The notes under the pieces are model-generated. The model was not told the DNA's origin. It saw nothing but the letters and a program-made list of their open reading frames with translations, and searched no databases. From positions 1-63,685 of the forward strand of contig NZ_JAKRMS010000007.1 in the NCBI RefSeq assembly GCF_022346185.1: a DNA stretch of 63,685 nt, given 5' to 3'. Shown one piece after another: positions 16,013-24,441 of the stretch. The stretch is from Cellulomonas sp. ACRRI. GTDB taxonomy: Bacteria > Actinomycetota > Actinomycetes > Actinomycetales > Cellulomonadaceae. Position numbers and translations under genes: made by a program. Each line of letters begins with the position of its first letter. Position 1 is the first letter of the stretch.

Positions 16013-16013
16013 G

Positions 16014-17105
16014 TCATACCTCCACCAGGTCCAGGACTGCCCGGTCGCTGCCGGGAGAGGTCTCGATCGATGTGATTCGCACCCAGCGGTCGATCGCGTA
16101 GTCGCCGACCTGACCGGCGACGAACACCTCGTCGCCGGCCGCGAGCGCCGCGATCGGGGTGTTGGGGTGGTCGATGACGGTGATCTGGTCGAGCAGAGGG
16201 CTGCCGTCGCGCCACGCGAGGTCCGCGCGGGCGACGGTGGACAGGTCGTCGCGGGTGCGGGCGGAGGTGTCGGTGTAGACCAGGACGCGGCGCACGCCGG
16301 CCGCGGCGCGTGTGAGCTGGGCGCGCACGCGGGTGCGGCCGGTGCCGGCGCCCAGGGCGTGCACCTCCGTGGCGTACAGGTCGTCCCCGCCTGTCAGGTC
16401 GGGGGTGAGGATGACGTTCTCCCCGACCACCAGGCGCAGGTCGGTGCGGCGGGCACCGAGCGCCGGGTAGCCGAGCCGGAGCCGGTGCACCAGCGCGGTG
16501 CGGTCGGCGTTCCAGCTCGTGTCCTCGGCGTAGTCGAACGGGGTCTCGGTGGCGAGCTTGTCGATCGTCGAGCCGAGGTCGGTGGTCGACCACCACTCGA
16601 GCCGGAACGGGCCGGCCTCGAACGAGACCGACTCGCCGGTCTCGGTGGTGAACTCGACCTGCTCGGCGTCGGTGCCTACCCGCACCGGACTGGTGGTCGA
16701 GTCGACCTGCACGCGGAGGTTGCCGTTCGGCTGGGACTGCAGGTGCGCCCAGATCATCCGCACGACCGCCAGCGGGTCGACCTGTACCAGCGCCTGGGTA
16801 TCCCCGAGCCACGGCATCTCACCGGGGTACCCGGCGCGCCCCATCACGTCGACGGCGACGCGCTGCCCGGTGACGCCGCCCGCGGCGGTCAGCAGGCCAC
16901 CGACGGCGACCTGCCCCGCGGGGTTCTCGGCGTACACCGAGCACTCCCACGGGCGCAGCCACGCCGGGGCGTCCCCGACGACTGTGCCGGTGAGGCGGTC
17001 CGGGCCGGAGAGCACCTCGGTCAGCCGCACACCGGCGAGCTGGACCTCGCCGAGGTACGCACCCGACGGCTCCGCGAAGCACACGTAGCGCCAGGTGCCT
17101 GCCAT
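16014..17105 (-). CDS. Minor tail protein (tail hub-like)
   Basis: 363 residues (AGTWRYVCFAEPSGAYLGEV). Contains LSGPDRLTGTVVGDAPAWLR near the start and a C-terminal beta domain (AALAAGDEVFVAGQVGDYAI, ITSIETSPGSDRAVLDL), like the baseplate-hub minor tail proteins of actinophages that bind the distal tail protein. It lies one base ahead of the tail-tip gene and overlaps the previous stop by one base. Exact role inferred from order: tape measure, distal tail, unknown, hub, tip. Confidence 0.7.
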   Translation of the reverse strand: MAGTWRYVCFAEPSGAYLGEVQLAGVRLTEVLSGPDRLTGTVVGDAPAWLRPWECSVYAENPAGQVAVGGLLTAAGGVTGQRVAVDVMGRAGYPGEMPWLGDTQALVQVDPLAVVRMIWAHLQSQPNGNLRVQVDSTTSPVRVGTDAEQVEFTTETGESVSFEAGPFRLEWWSTTDLGSTIDKLATETPFDYAEDTSWNADRTALVHRLRLGYPALGARRTDLRLVVGENVILTPDLTGGDDLYATEVHALGAGTGRTRVRAQLTRAAAGVRRVLVYTDTSARTRDDLSTVARADLAWRDGSPLLDQITVIDHPNTPIAALAAGDEVFVAGQVGDYAIDRWVRITSIETSPGSDRAVLDLVEV

Positions 17106-18052
17106 CAGACCGTCTGCTCGGTGAACTCGATGTCGATCGAGAGCGAGGTGTAGCCCTGCCGCGCACGCAGCGCCCCGGGGCCCGCCTGGAGGACACCACG
17201 GAGCTTCATCTGACGGTTCGTCCCCGCGGTGCCAGCGTTCAGCGGGATCGGGCCGCCGGCGACGATCATCGCCTCGACGACGCCCGCCTGCTCGGCCTGG
17301 AACTGGACGTCCGCCGGGCTGCCGGCGCCGTCCAGGACGAACCGGATGACCCCCGTCGCCGAGCCGCCGACCGCGTTGACCCCCGTGAGGATGGCCTGCG
17401 CGCTGTAGTGCGTGGCCCAGGCGGGCACCGCGACCACCGGCTGCACAGACGCCGGCCAGTCGACGAAGACGGTCGACGAGAGGTCCTGGGCGACAGTGAC
17501 CTGAGACGCCAGCAGCGACCGCTTGGACCGCGGCCGCGCGAGCTCGCGCAGGCTGGTGATCATCCCCGTGGTGACGGTCGCGTTCGACGGAGGCTGCGTG
17601 ATTCCGGCCAGCGGCTCAGCCGGGTAAGCCAGGCCCGCGCAGTACGCCCGCGCCGCCGCAGGCGAGGCGATCGCCGACGCCGGGACGCTCTGCAGCACCT
17701 CGAAGACGGCACCCGGCGCCTTGTCGGCCGGGACGGTCTGGAACTCCGGGTCGTACACCCGGGCGATGACCATGTCGGTCCGCGACCCGCTCGACCCGGT
17801 CGCCGGGACCGGGACCTCGCGCTGCACCTGGTCGTACAGGGCGTAGGACTGCTGCCCCCCACCCGGGTAGCGGTTCAGGACCGAAGCGGCGCCAGGCATC
17901 ACCCGGACTGCACCACCCGGCACCGCGAGCGGCTGCACCTTGAACCCACCGGGCTCGACCACCCCGGGCGCCCCGCCGATCGCCACGTAGGCGAGGTTGC
18001 GGCCCACCGCCGCGGGCACGTCCACACCGTCGATCAGCCATGCAGACGGCAT
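17105..18052 (-). CDS. Minor tail protein
   Basis: 315 residues (PSAWLIDGVDVPAAVGRNLA). The N-terminal ~150 residues include GFKVQPLAVPGGAVRVMPGA and RTDMVIARVYDPEFQTVPAD, a pattern seen in tail-associated proteins of Gram-positive siphophages. The C-terminal half (SSTVFVDWPASVQPVVAVPA...) is beta-rich. No enzymatic motif. It lies between the distal tail and hub genes. Confidence 0.65.
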   Translation of the reverse strand: MPSAWLIDGVDVPAAVGRNLAYVAIGGAPGVVEPGGFKVQPLAVPGGAVRVMPGAASVLNRYPGGGQQSYALYDQVQREVPVPATGSSGSRTDMVIARVYDPEFQTVPADKAPGAVFEVLQSVPASAIASPAAARAYCAGLAYPAEPLAGITQPPSNATVTTGMITSLRELARPRSKRSLLASQVTVAQDLSSTVFVDWPASVQPVVAVPAWATHYSAQAILTGVNAVGGSATGVIRFVLDGAGSPADVQFQAEQAGVVEAMIVAGGPIPLNAGTAGTNRQMKLRGVLQAGPGALRARQGYTSLSIDIEFTEQTV

Positions 18053-18077
18053 CAGCTCGCCCCTCTCGTTGTCCCGC

Positions 18078-18926
18078 TCACAGGGAGCGCCATGCGTCCC
18101 GCCACGCCACCTCGACGCGGCTCGTTCCGGTCACGTCCGTGCCGCCGTAGACCACCTCGTGCACACCCGGGGCCAGGCGCAGGTCCGACAGCCGCGTGGC
18201 CGGCGAGAGCATCCCCGACCACGGCGTCTCGTCCCCGCGGGTGACGAGCGCCCGGCGGCCGTCGATCACGAGCTGCTGGTCGTAGGCGAGGTTCCCCAGG
18301 ACCTGGATCAGCACGCCGCCCACGCGAACCCACGGCCGGGATACGGGGCCGAAGAACCGCGCGGTCACGGGAGTCCTCGCGGTTCCGCCCACGACCGCGC
18401 CGCGCACCGTTTGGGCGCCCTCCGACGTCCACCGGAACGGTGGCGCCGTCGGGAACCGCAGCAGCGCCGACGATGCCGGCACGATGCCGAGCCCGACGCT
18501 CGACTCGGTGTCGGCGTAGTGCAGCGGGTCGGTCACGTCGAACGTCGCGAGCGCGGTCGCCGCGCCCCACCGAGCGAAGCGGCCGGAGTCGGTCTCGACG
18601 AACCGGCGCGGGCGGCCGTAGACGCGGCGCCACGCACCCTCGTGCTCGTAGCGCATCGGCACGAGGTCCACCGGCGAGGACACCGGCTCCCACGCCGCGG
18701 TGAGGGTTGCCATCCGCTGCCGGGCGGTCGCGTCGTCGTCACTGAACGTGGCTGCCTCGATCGTCCACGTCCGCGCCCCGAGCCGGTCGGCGCCCGGGAT
18801 CACGCCGTCCGCCCCCGGCCGCTCGGTGTCGTCCGCCCGGACCGCGGTCTCCCCGGTCTCGAGGCTCGTGAGCAGGAACGGACGGCGATCGGGGTCGAGC
18901 TCGACGCCCCGGATCTCGATGCGCAT
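18078..18926 (-). CDS. Distal tail protein (Dit-like)
   Basis: 282 residues from ATG 18926 (RIEIRGVELDPDRRPFLLTS). The phage_tail/siphovirus ORF6 pattern is visible: RTWTIEAATFSDDDATARQR, VYGRPRRFVETDSGRFARWG, ALATFDVTDPLHYADTE, then a galectin-like C-terminal domain (VRGAVVGGTARTPVTARF, LVIDGRRALVTRGD). Dit forms the ring joining the tail tube to the tip. Its ATG overlaps the tape-measure stop by one base, as expected for coupled tail genes. Confidence 0.82.
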   Translation of the reverse strand: MRIEIRGVELDPDRRPFLLTSLETGETAVRADDTERPGADGVIPGADRLGARTWTIEAATFSDDDATARQRMATLTAAWEPVSSPVDLVPMRYEHEGAWRRVYGRPRRFVETDSGRFARWGAATALATFDVTDPLHYADTESSVGLGIVPASSALLRFPTAPPFRWTSEGAQTVRGAVVGGTARTPVTARFFGPVSRPWVRVGGVLIQVLGNLAYDQQLVIDGRRALVTRGDETPWSGMLSPATRLSDLRLAPGVHEVVYGGTDVTGTSRVEVAWRDAWRSL

Positions 18927-21466
18927 CAGCCGCGGCCTCCGTACTTCCCAGACGCCGCGTGCCGGCGCATCGCCCAGAGCAGGTCCTCGGCCACCGACTC
19001 CGCCGTCGCGCCCTGGCTGAGCGCGATCTCCGCGGTGTACCGCGCGTCCCCGGGCGCGCCGGCCGTCAGCGGCACCAGGTCGGTGTTCACCGAGACCCGC
19101 GACGGCAGGTCGGCGGCCAGGCCCATCACCTCGCGTCGCACGTCGCGGCCACCGTCGCGTAGGCCGAGGCGCATGCCCTCGGTCGTGTCCTGCCCGATCC
19201 CGCGGAACACCCGGGACGGCGAGTGGATCCCGAGGATGTCCTTCGCGCCGTCGATTACCGACCCGACTGCGTCCTTCACGGCGGTCACCGCCGCGCCGAC
19301 CGTGTCCTTGATGCCGCCGATCAGGCCGTTCAGCAGGTCCTTGCCGGCCTGGAACAGCAGCGGCACCATCCCGACGATCGTGCGGACCATCTCCGGCCCG
19401 AGTGCGACGAGCGCCCCGACGAGTTCCGGGAGGATGATCGGCAGCGCGTCGACGAGCCCGGTGAAGAGCTGGGTCGCCGCCTGGATCAGCGTCGGGATCA
19501 TCCCGACCAGGGTGCTGACGAGCTGCGGCAGCATCCCGACGATCTGGGTGAGCAGCTGCGGGATCATCTGCAGCAGCCCGGTGATCAGGCTCGTGAACAC
19601 CTGGATCGCCGTCACCAGCAGCGTCGGGATCATCTCCACCAGCGAGCTGATGATCTGCGGCAGCATGTTGACGATCGAGACCAGCAGGTTCGGGATCATC
19701 TCCATCACCGCGGTGATGAGCGTCGAGAAGAGCGTGAGCGCCGTCGTCAGCAGCGTCGGGATCATCATCAGCAGCGCGTTCAGCACCATCGGGAGCAGCC
19801 CGATGAGCGCGGTGATCACCTGCGGGATCGCCGTCACCAGGCCCATCACGATCTGCTGGAACAGGCTTAGCGCCGCGGTGAGCAGCTGGGGCAGCGCGGT
19901 GAGCAGCGTCGTGACGACCTGAGGGATCATCGCGATCAGCGCGGTGAGGACCTGCGGGACGATCGTGACCACGGCCTGCACGAGCTGCTGGAACAGCATG
20001 ATCGCCGCGGACAGCAGTTGCGGGATCAGGGTCGGCAGCGCGCCGACGACCGTCTGCAGCAGCATCACGACGGAGCCGATCACCGACGGGATCGCGGCCG
20101 ACAGCGCAGACACCACGGCCGGCACCACCTGCGACAGCGCGCCGATGATCATGGGGAGCGACCCCGAGATCGCGGTCAGGAGCCCCTGGACCAGCTGGAC
20201 CGCGGCCGCGGCGATCACCGGGATGTTGCCGATGAGATTCGTCGCGAGGGTCGGGATCACCTGAGCGATCAGCGTGGGCAGGGTGCCGAGCAGGCTCGTC
20301 ACCGCGCTGATCACCGTCGGGATGACCGACTGGAAGCCCGCGGCCAGAGTCGACGGGTCGACGGCGAGGAGCGCGCCGAGCGCGCCGACTGCGAGACCGA
20401 TCGGCCCAGTAAGGCCAGAGAACAGGCCGCCGATCACCGGGATATTCGTCATCAGGCCACCGACGGATCCGGTGATGAGCCCGAGCACGGGCGCCAGCAC
20501 CGCGGCGATGCCCCCGATGCTCGACGCCAGACCTGAGAAGTCGAAGCCCGCGACCATGTCCGCGAGACGGCCGGAGAGGTCCGCGATGACGGGGGCGAGG
20601 CGGTCCGCGAGAGCCGTGATCAGCGGGGTGACCCCCGCGGTCACAGCGTCGATCGCGGGGATCGCGTCGTTGAACACGCCCTTGAGCGAGGCCAGGGCCG
20701 GGGTCGCAACCTGTGCGCCGAACCGGCCGAGGGCCGAGCGGACGTTGGCGAGCGCACCAGTGAACGTCTCGCCGCCGGCGAGCGCGGCCCCGCCGAACCC
20801 CTCCTGCATTGCGGAGGCGAACGTGGCGAAGTCGATCTTGCCCTCGGAGACCATCTCCGAGACGGCCGCCGACGTCGTTCCCAGCTCGTCGGCCAGAAGT
20901 TGCAGCACCGGCACGCCGGACGACATCAGCTGAAGCATGTCGTCGCCTTGCAGCTTCCCGCGGGCGGCGACGGAGCCGAAGATCGTGCCGATGTCCGTGA
21001 GGCTGCGCCCGGAGATCTGCGCGGTGTCGGCGACGGTCTTCAAGACACCCTCGAGCTGGCTGCCCTGCTTCACCCCAGACGCGACCAAGCCCGCGGCCAC
21101 CGTTGCGGCGTCTCCGAGCCCGAACGCGGTGCCCTTCACCGATGCCAGGGCGTCGTTCATGATCTGCGTGATCGAGCCCGCGTCGTGTCCCAGACCCTTG
21201 AGCTTGGCCTGGGCGTTCTCGATCGCCAGGGCGCGGGCAATGCCGCCCTGGAGCGCGATGGCGCCGATCGCGGTCGCGAGACCGACGGCGGTCGCAGTGG
21301 CGACCTTCAGCCCGGAGGAGATCGCGCCACCGAGCGAAGACCCGGCCCGCTTGCCCGTCTCGGTCGCCGCGGACTCGACTTCGCCGAGCTCCTTCTTGAC
21401 GTCCTTCGCGACGCCTGCGGATTCGATCGCAAGGCTGAGGTACGCGACTCCGAGCTCGGTAGCCAA
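18926..21466 (-). CDS. Tape measure protein
   Basis: 846 residues with a TTG start at 21466 (ATELGVAYLSLAIESAGVAK). An N-terminal helical region holds the phage-related minor tail motif (KTVADTAQISGRSLTDIGTI, GDDMLQLMSSGVPVLQLLAD, FATFASAMQEGFGG). A very hydrophobic middle (~290-720) contains ~44-residue repeats of the form IPTLLxxAxxLFxxLxxxV. The C-terminus has DILGIHSPSRVFRGIGQDTT, a common tape-measure ending. It sets tail length and is injected with DNA. It follows the tail assembly chaperone genes, as in nearly all siphophages. Confidence 0.93.
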   Translation of the reverse strand: MATELGVAYLSLAIESAGVAKDVKKELGEVESAATETGKRAGSSLGGAISSGLKVATATAVGLATAIGAIALQGGIARALAIENAQAKLKGLGHDAGSITQIMNDALASVKGTAFGLGDAATVAAGLVASGVKQGSQLEGVLKTVADTAQISGRSLTDIGTIFGSVAARGKLQGDDMLQLMSSGVPVLQLLADELGTTSAAVSEMVSEGKIDFATFASAMQEGFGGAALAGGETFTGALANVRSALGRFGAQVATPALASLKGVFNDAIPAIDAVTAGVTPLITALADRLAPVIADLSGRLADMVAGFDFSGLASSIGGIAAVLAPVLGLITGSVGGLMTNIPVIGGLFSGLTGPIGLAVGALGALLAVDPSTLAAGFQSVIPTVISAVTSLLGTLPTLIAQVIPTLATNLIGNIPVIAAAAVQLVQGLLTAISGSLPMIIGALSQVVPAVVSALSAAIPSVIGSVVMLLQTVVGALPTLIPQLLSAAIMLFQQLVQAVVTIVPQVLTALIAMIPQVVTTLLTALPQLLTAALSLFQQIVMGLVTAIPQVITALIGLLPMVLNALLMMIPTLLTTALTLFSTLITAVMEMIPNLLVSIVNMLPQIISSLVEMIPTLLVTAIQVFTSLITGLLQMIPQLLTQIVGMLPQLVSTLVGMIPTLIQAATQLFTGLVDALPIILPELVGALVALGPEMVRTIVGMVPLLFQAGKDLLNGLIGGIKDTVGAAVTAVKDAVGSVIDGAKDILGIHSPSRVFRGIGQDTTEGMRLGLRDGGRDVRREVMGLAADLPSRVSVNTDLVPLTAGAPGDARYTAEIALSQGATAESVAEDLLWAMRRHAASGKYGGRG
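19440..20045 (-). repeat. 132-bp (44-codon) repeats in tape measure gene
   Basis: About five imperfect copies, recognisable by LPTLIPQLLSAAIMLF, LPQLLTAALSLF, IPTLLTTALTLF, IPTLLVTAIQVF and IPTLIQAATQLF, each ~44 residues apart with an internal (M/I)(I/L)PQxL half-repeat at ~22. Repeat number would change tail length. Confidence 0.7.
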
Positions 21467-21525
21467 CGCTCGCCACCCCCGTTCGGCTGTGTCGTGGCGA
21501 GGTGGAGAGCGGTACCGTCCCGGGC

Positions 21526-21702
21526 ATGGGAAAGTCGAAGACCGATACCAAGCGCGTCACCCTCGACATCGCTCGGAAGAAGGGCGCGAAGGAACTCGTG
21601 CGGCTCCGCGAGGAGGGCTGGGAGGTCGTGTCCGAGCACAAGCGCGGGGCCTTCCAGTGGAAGCCCGGCCAGGTCGACTACGTCCTCACGCGCTCGCGCT
21701 AA
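21526..21702 (+). CDS. Small hypothetical protein on the opposite strand (moron-like)
   Basis: 58 residues (GKSKTDTKRVTLDIARKKGA, ELVRLREEGWEVVSEHKRGA, FQWKPGQVDYVLTRSR). It is strongly basic at the N-terminus, with a conserved-looking EEGWEVVSEHKRG core. It reads plus in the middle of the minus-strand tail operon, between the tape measure and the chaperones, and its 3' end overlaps the chaperone gene by 17 bases. This placement suggests an independently expressed moron; function unknown. Confidence 0.6.
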   Translation: MGKSKTDTKRVTLDIARKKGAKELVRLREEGWEVVSEHKRGAFQWKPGQVDYVLTRSR

Positions 21703-22524
21703 CGAACCGACCCCGCGCGTCGCGTTGAGGCATCGCCCGTCCGCGGGCGTCGATCTCCGGGACGGGCATGCGCTGCTCGGCGCGGATCTCGGCGTACCAA
21801 GCGTCGAACTCGGCGATCGTGTCGAATCCCTCGCCGGCGCCGATGACGTCGCGGTCGGTGGTCTCCGACCCGGCCACCCCCGGGCGCGGGAGCGGCTCAG
21901 GCGGGGGCTTGTGGCCCTTGAAGTTCGCGCGTTCGAACACCCACCGCAGGGCCCGGATCTCGTCGATCAGCAGCGCGGCGAGCATCTCGGGCAGGCCCCA
22001 CAGGACGTTCGGGTCGATCGCCCGCCACAGGGCCGCGCCCGGCGACAGGTTCTCGATGTAGTCCAGCAGGACCGTGGGTCGGACAGTGCGCTCGGCGAGC
22101 ACCTGGTCGAGGTCGAGGCCGTACTCGCGGCGCAGGTCCGCACGCAGGGGTCCTCGGTGGTTGACCAGGTACCCGACGAGCCTCAGGAGTTTGGGGCCGA
22201 GGTGCCCTTCAGCGCGTCGAACACCTCGTTGATGAGCGCGACGCCGGCGGCGATCCCGAGCGGGCCGTCAGCCTTGGCCGCGGCGATGAGTCGCTTCGCG
22301 CCGGCGATCCCGAGGAACCGGCTGAAGACGTCGATCAGGCGGGGCAGCGCCTCGGCGTCGGATGCGCCCTGGTCGATGGTCTGCATGTCGAAGAGCAGCT
22401 CGAAGTCGTCGAACCGCTCGGCGGGGATCGACAGGTCGACGCCGCGGACGGTCACCTCGAACGTCGACGCCTGCTCGGTTGCCTTCGGCTGGCGGTCCTT
22501 CGGCTTGCGGGGGGTGGTGGTCAT
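21686..22524 (-). CDS. Tail assembly chaperone, -1 frameshift fusion (GT)
   Basis: Translation from ATG 22524 slips -1 at 22189-22195 and continues in the overlapping frame to 21686, giving about 279 residues. The downstream part reads LGPKLLRLVGYLVNHRGPLR, then RADLRREYGLDLDQVLAERT and LPEMLAALLIDEIRALRWVF, ending DARGRFVSASA, a typical actinophage GT partner. The downstream frame has no good start of its own beyond the shift site, which supports fusion expression. Like lambda gpG/gpGT, it would coat the tape measure before tube polymerisation. Confidence 0.88.
22183..22524 (-). CDS. Tail assembly chaperone (G protein, unshifted)
   Basis: 113 residues from ATG 22524 (TTTPRKPKDRQPKATEQAST), chosen over the upstream in-frame ATG because GAGGAGG lies nine bases before it. 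The core reads FEVTVRGVDLSIPAERFDDF and RLIDVFSRFLGIAGAKRLIA, typical of Gram-positive phage tail assembly chaperones. It sits between the major tail protein and the tape measure. The last codons before the TGA carry the C CCA AAC slippery heptamer. Confidence 0.88.
   Translation of the reverse strand: MTTTPRKPKDRQPKATEQASTFEVTVRGVDLSIPAERFDDFELLFDMQTIDQGASDAEALPRLIDVFSRFLGIAGAKRLIAAAKADGPLGIAAGVALINEVFDALKGTSAPNS
22189..22195 (-). promoter_or_regulatory. -1 ribosomal frameshift slippery site C CCA AAC
   Basis: On the minus strand the zero frame reads GCC CCA AAC TCC TGA. The heptamer C CCA AAC is a canonical X XXY YYZ site two codons before the stop. The -1 frame is open across it (GGC CCC AAA CTC CTG AGG) and continues into the second chaperone part. 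Confidence 0.88.
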
Positions 22525-22620
22525 GGGGGTGCGCCTCCTCATGGTGCGTCGCCTCGGATGTGACCCGCGGGGGCGGCGAGGCGGCGCGCGAACTCCGCCC
22601 CCGCGGGGGTCTGGCAGCGG

Positions 22621-23199
22621 TCAGGCGGTCGTGACGCCGTCGTCGCTGTACTCGTAGAAGTAGTTGCCGTTCTCGTCCTTGAAGAGGGTCAGCGTCACGG
22701 GGTACGCGATGACCTCGGAGTCGGAGAACGTCTGCGTGAAGTCCTCGGTCGTGACCTGCCCGCGCGGCACGACGATGCGGCGCAGGTGCCGCCCGTCCTT
22801 CAGGTCGAAGACCCACACGGACTCGTCGACGTCCTCGCCGGCGTAGGCGACCGCGATCTTCGTGCCCTCGCTCGCCGTGGCCGCCGTGATGGTGACCGCG
22901 TCCTCGCCCCAGATCGTCTTGGCGACCTCGCCGTTCGCCGCCTCGATGAGCGTGAACGTGAGCTGCACGCCGATCTCGGTCCGCGAGCGCTTCACCTCGT
23001 CGCCGCCCCAGGCGCGGATCGTCTCGTAGGCCTTGTTGATGGCCCGCTCGAGGCCGTCCTCGGCGGCGTAGCCCTGGCCGATGTAGCCGGACGTGAGCGC
23101 CGTGGACTCGCTGGTGGGCAGCGCCGTGCTGAGTGGCGCTCGGAAGATGGCGCCGTTCGGCTTCGGCCGGCCGGCGACGACGTTCTTGCTGTTGGTCAC
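22621..23199 (-). CDS. Major tail protein
   Basis: 192 residues from GTG 23199 with GAGGGAGG ahead. Begins TNSKNVVAGRPKPNGAIFRA and includes LTSGYIGQGYAAEDGLERAI, WGGDEVKRSRTEIGVQLTFT, VVPRGQVTTEDFTQTFSDSE and VIAYPVTLTLFKDENGNYFY: the tail-tube fold of actinobacterial siphophages. It lies immediately before the tail assembly chaperones, the conserved position. Confidence 0.88.
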   Translation of the reverse strand: MTNSKNVVAGRPKPNGAIFRAPLSTALPTSESTALTSGYIGQGYAAEDGLERAINKAYETIRAWGGDEVKRSRTEIGVQLTFTLIEAANGEVAKTIWGEDAVTITAATASEGTKIAVAYAGEDVDESVWVFDLKDGRHLRRIVVPRGQVTTEDFTQTFSDSEVIAYPVTLTLFKDENGNYFYEYSDDGVTTA

Positions 23200-23274
23200 G
23201 ATGACCCTCCCTCGGGGTGCGCCGCCTCAAGGGGTGGTGGTGCTGGCCTTCCGTCGCCGACGGGAGGGGTCGTG

Positions 23275-23577
23275 CTACGCGGTCGCGTCGGGCTCGGGGC
23301 CCGCGAGCGCCGCGAGGATCTGGTCCTTGGTCTTCGCGGTGCTGACGTCGACGTCGAGCTGCTCGGCGTGGGCGCGGAGTTGGGCGACGGTCCAGGACGC
23401 GTCGGGCTCGCCGGCGGGGGCGTCGTGCTGCTCCGTGGCTGCGGCGCCGGGGCGGGAGGGCGGCTGGTCGCACCAGCCCTGCTTGCGCCACTCGGCGGCC
23501 TTGGCCTTGCCGGTGACGGTCGTGGTGACGCCGGCGATGACGGGGTGGTGCAGGGTGACGGTCTCGGGTGCGGTCAC
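23275..23577 (-). CDS. Phage protein with small helical C-terminal domain
   Basis: 100 residues from GTG 23577, overlapping the preceding TGA (GTGA). The N-terminal part (TVTLHHPVIAGVTTTVTGKA, KAAEWRKQGWCDQPPSR) resembles short connector-associated phage proteins. The C-terminus (WTVAQLRAHAEQLDVDVSTA, KTKDQILAALAG) is a Rho-N/LEM-like helix-extended-helix module. Position is just before the major tail protein. Role unknown. Confidence 0.65.
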   Translation of the reverse strand: MTAPETVTLHHPVIAGVTTTVTGKAKAAEWRKQGWCDQPPSRPGAAATEQHDAPAGEPDASWTVAQLRAHAEQLDVDVSTAKTKDQILAALAGPEPDATA

Positions 23578-23987
23578 GGGGTGCCTCCGGGCAGGGTCGC
23601 GTTGCGGGTGCGGATGATCGGGGTCATGACGTAGCGCGGGCTCCCGGCGGTGGGGTCCTCGAGGTAGACCGGGCCGCCGACCCACCCGCGCGGCCCCTGG
23701 GGGACGTGACCATCGGGGGTGTCCATCGCGCACATGAGCGCGTACACGATCCGCGCGAGCTCGGCGGCCGCGGCGCTGTCGGTGTCCCAGCACTCGATCG
23801 TGACTTGCGCGTCGGTGTGGGCGACGGACCGCGGCGTGGTGCCGGTCAGCGAGACACGCACGAACCGGGGCGGCCGCGGGCGCGGCACCCGGGTCGAGGC
23901 GCGCGCCGCGTCCCCTCGGGCCGTGAGCGCCGGGTTCAGGTAACCGATGGTGATCGCCTCGGCGTCCGGGGGGCCGGTGAGGTCCAT
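23574..23987 (-). CDS. Tail terminator/completion protein-like
   Basis: 137 residues (DLTGPPDAEAITIGYLNPAL). DAQVTIECWDTDSAAAAELA followed by RIVYALMCAM and a C-terminal RYVMTPIIRTRNATLPGG matches the short tail-terminator proteins of Gram-positive siphophages, which cap the tail tube below the head. It sits between the gp10-like neck protein and the major tail protein, as expected. The assignment rests on order plus general pattern. Confidence 0.65.
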   Translation of the reverse strand: MDLTGPPDAEAITIGYLNPALTARGDAARASTRVPRPRPPRFVRVSLTGTTPRSVAHTDAQVTIECWDTDSAAAAELARIVYALMCAMDTPDGHVPQGPRGWVGGPVYLEDPTAGSPRYVMTPIIRTRNATLPGGTP

Positions 23988-24253
23988 CAGCCCTTCGCCT
24001 GCCCGAGCGCCCGCAGGAGCGTGTGGTTCTTCGCGTTGTCGCGCATCGCCTCGGTGGTCGTCGTCAGGACCGCCGCGCGGCCACGGACACGGCCGCCTGT
24101 CTCTTCGGCCATCCTCGCCTCGAAACCGTCTCCGGCGGCCGCGGCGATGTGCTCGGCGTAGGCGTCGAGCTCGTCCATCACGGCCGGCTCCGTGCGCAGG
24201 TCGGCGAACGCCCCGTTACGCCACTTCACGCGGATCTTCGCGCGGCGGGCCAC
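23987..24253 (-). CDS. HK97 gp10-like neck protein
   Basis: 88 residues from GTG 24253 (ARRAKIRVKWRNGAFADLRT). DELDAYAEHIAAAAGDGFEA, then a Gly/Arg-rich segment and VLTTTTEAMRDNAKNHTLLR, is the minor structural gp10/HK97-type pattern at the head-tail junction. Overlaps the next gene by one base. Short for its family (usually 110-150), but start and stop fit the tightly packed operon. Confidence 0.7.
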   Translation of the reverse strand: MARRAKIRVKWRNGAFADLRTEPAVMDELDAYAEHIAAAAGDGFEARMAEETGGRVRGRAAVLTTTTEAMRDNAKNHTLLRALGQAKG

Positions 24254-24254
24254 G

Positions 24255-24440
24255 TCAGTCCTCCACGGACAGGTCGAGCACGGCGTGCAGCCGGCGGCCG
24301 ATCTCGTCTTCGCGGTCGCCCTCGAAGCGCACCGCGCGGATGTCGACCGCGACCTCGACATCCCCGACGTGCACCAGCTGGCTGCCGACTTCGATGTACG
24401 CCGGGAGGGTGACCTTGCCGGTGCTCGCGATCGTCGCCAT
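24255..24440 (-). CDS. Small phage protein
   Basis: 61 residues (ATIASTGKVTLPAYIEVGSQ, LVHVGDVEVAVDIRAVRFEG, DREDEIGRRLHAVLDLSVED). Predicted beta strands then a helix; no family recognised. It sits between the head-closure and neck genes, with one base to each neighbour. Such a small gene is common at this place in actinophages. Confidence 0.65.
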   Translation of the reverse strand: MATIASTGKVTLPAYIEVGSQLVHVGDVEVAVDIRAVRFEGDREDEIGRRLHAVLDLSVED

Positions 24441-24441
24441 G

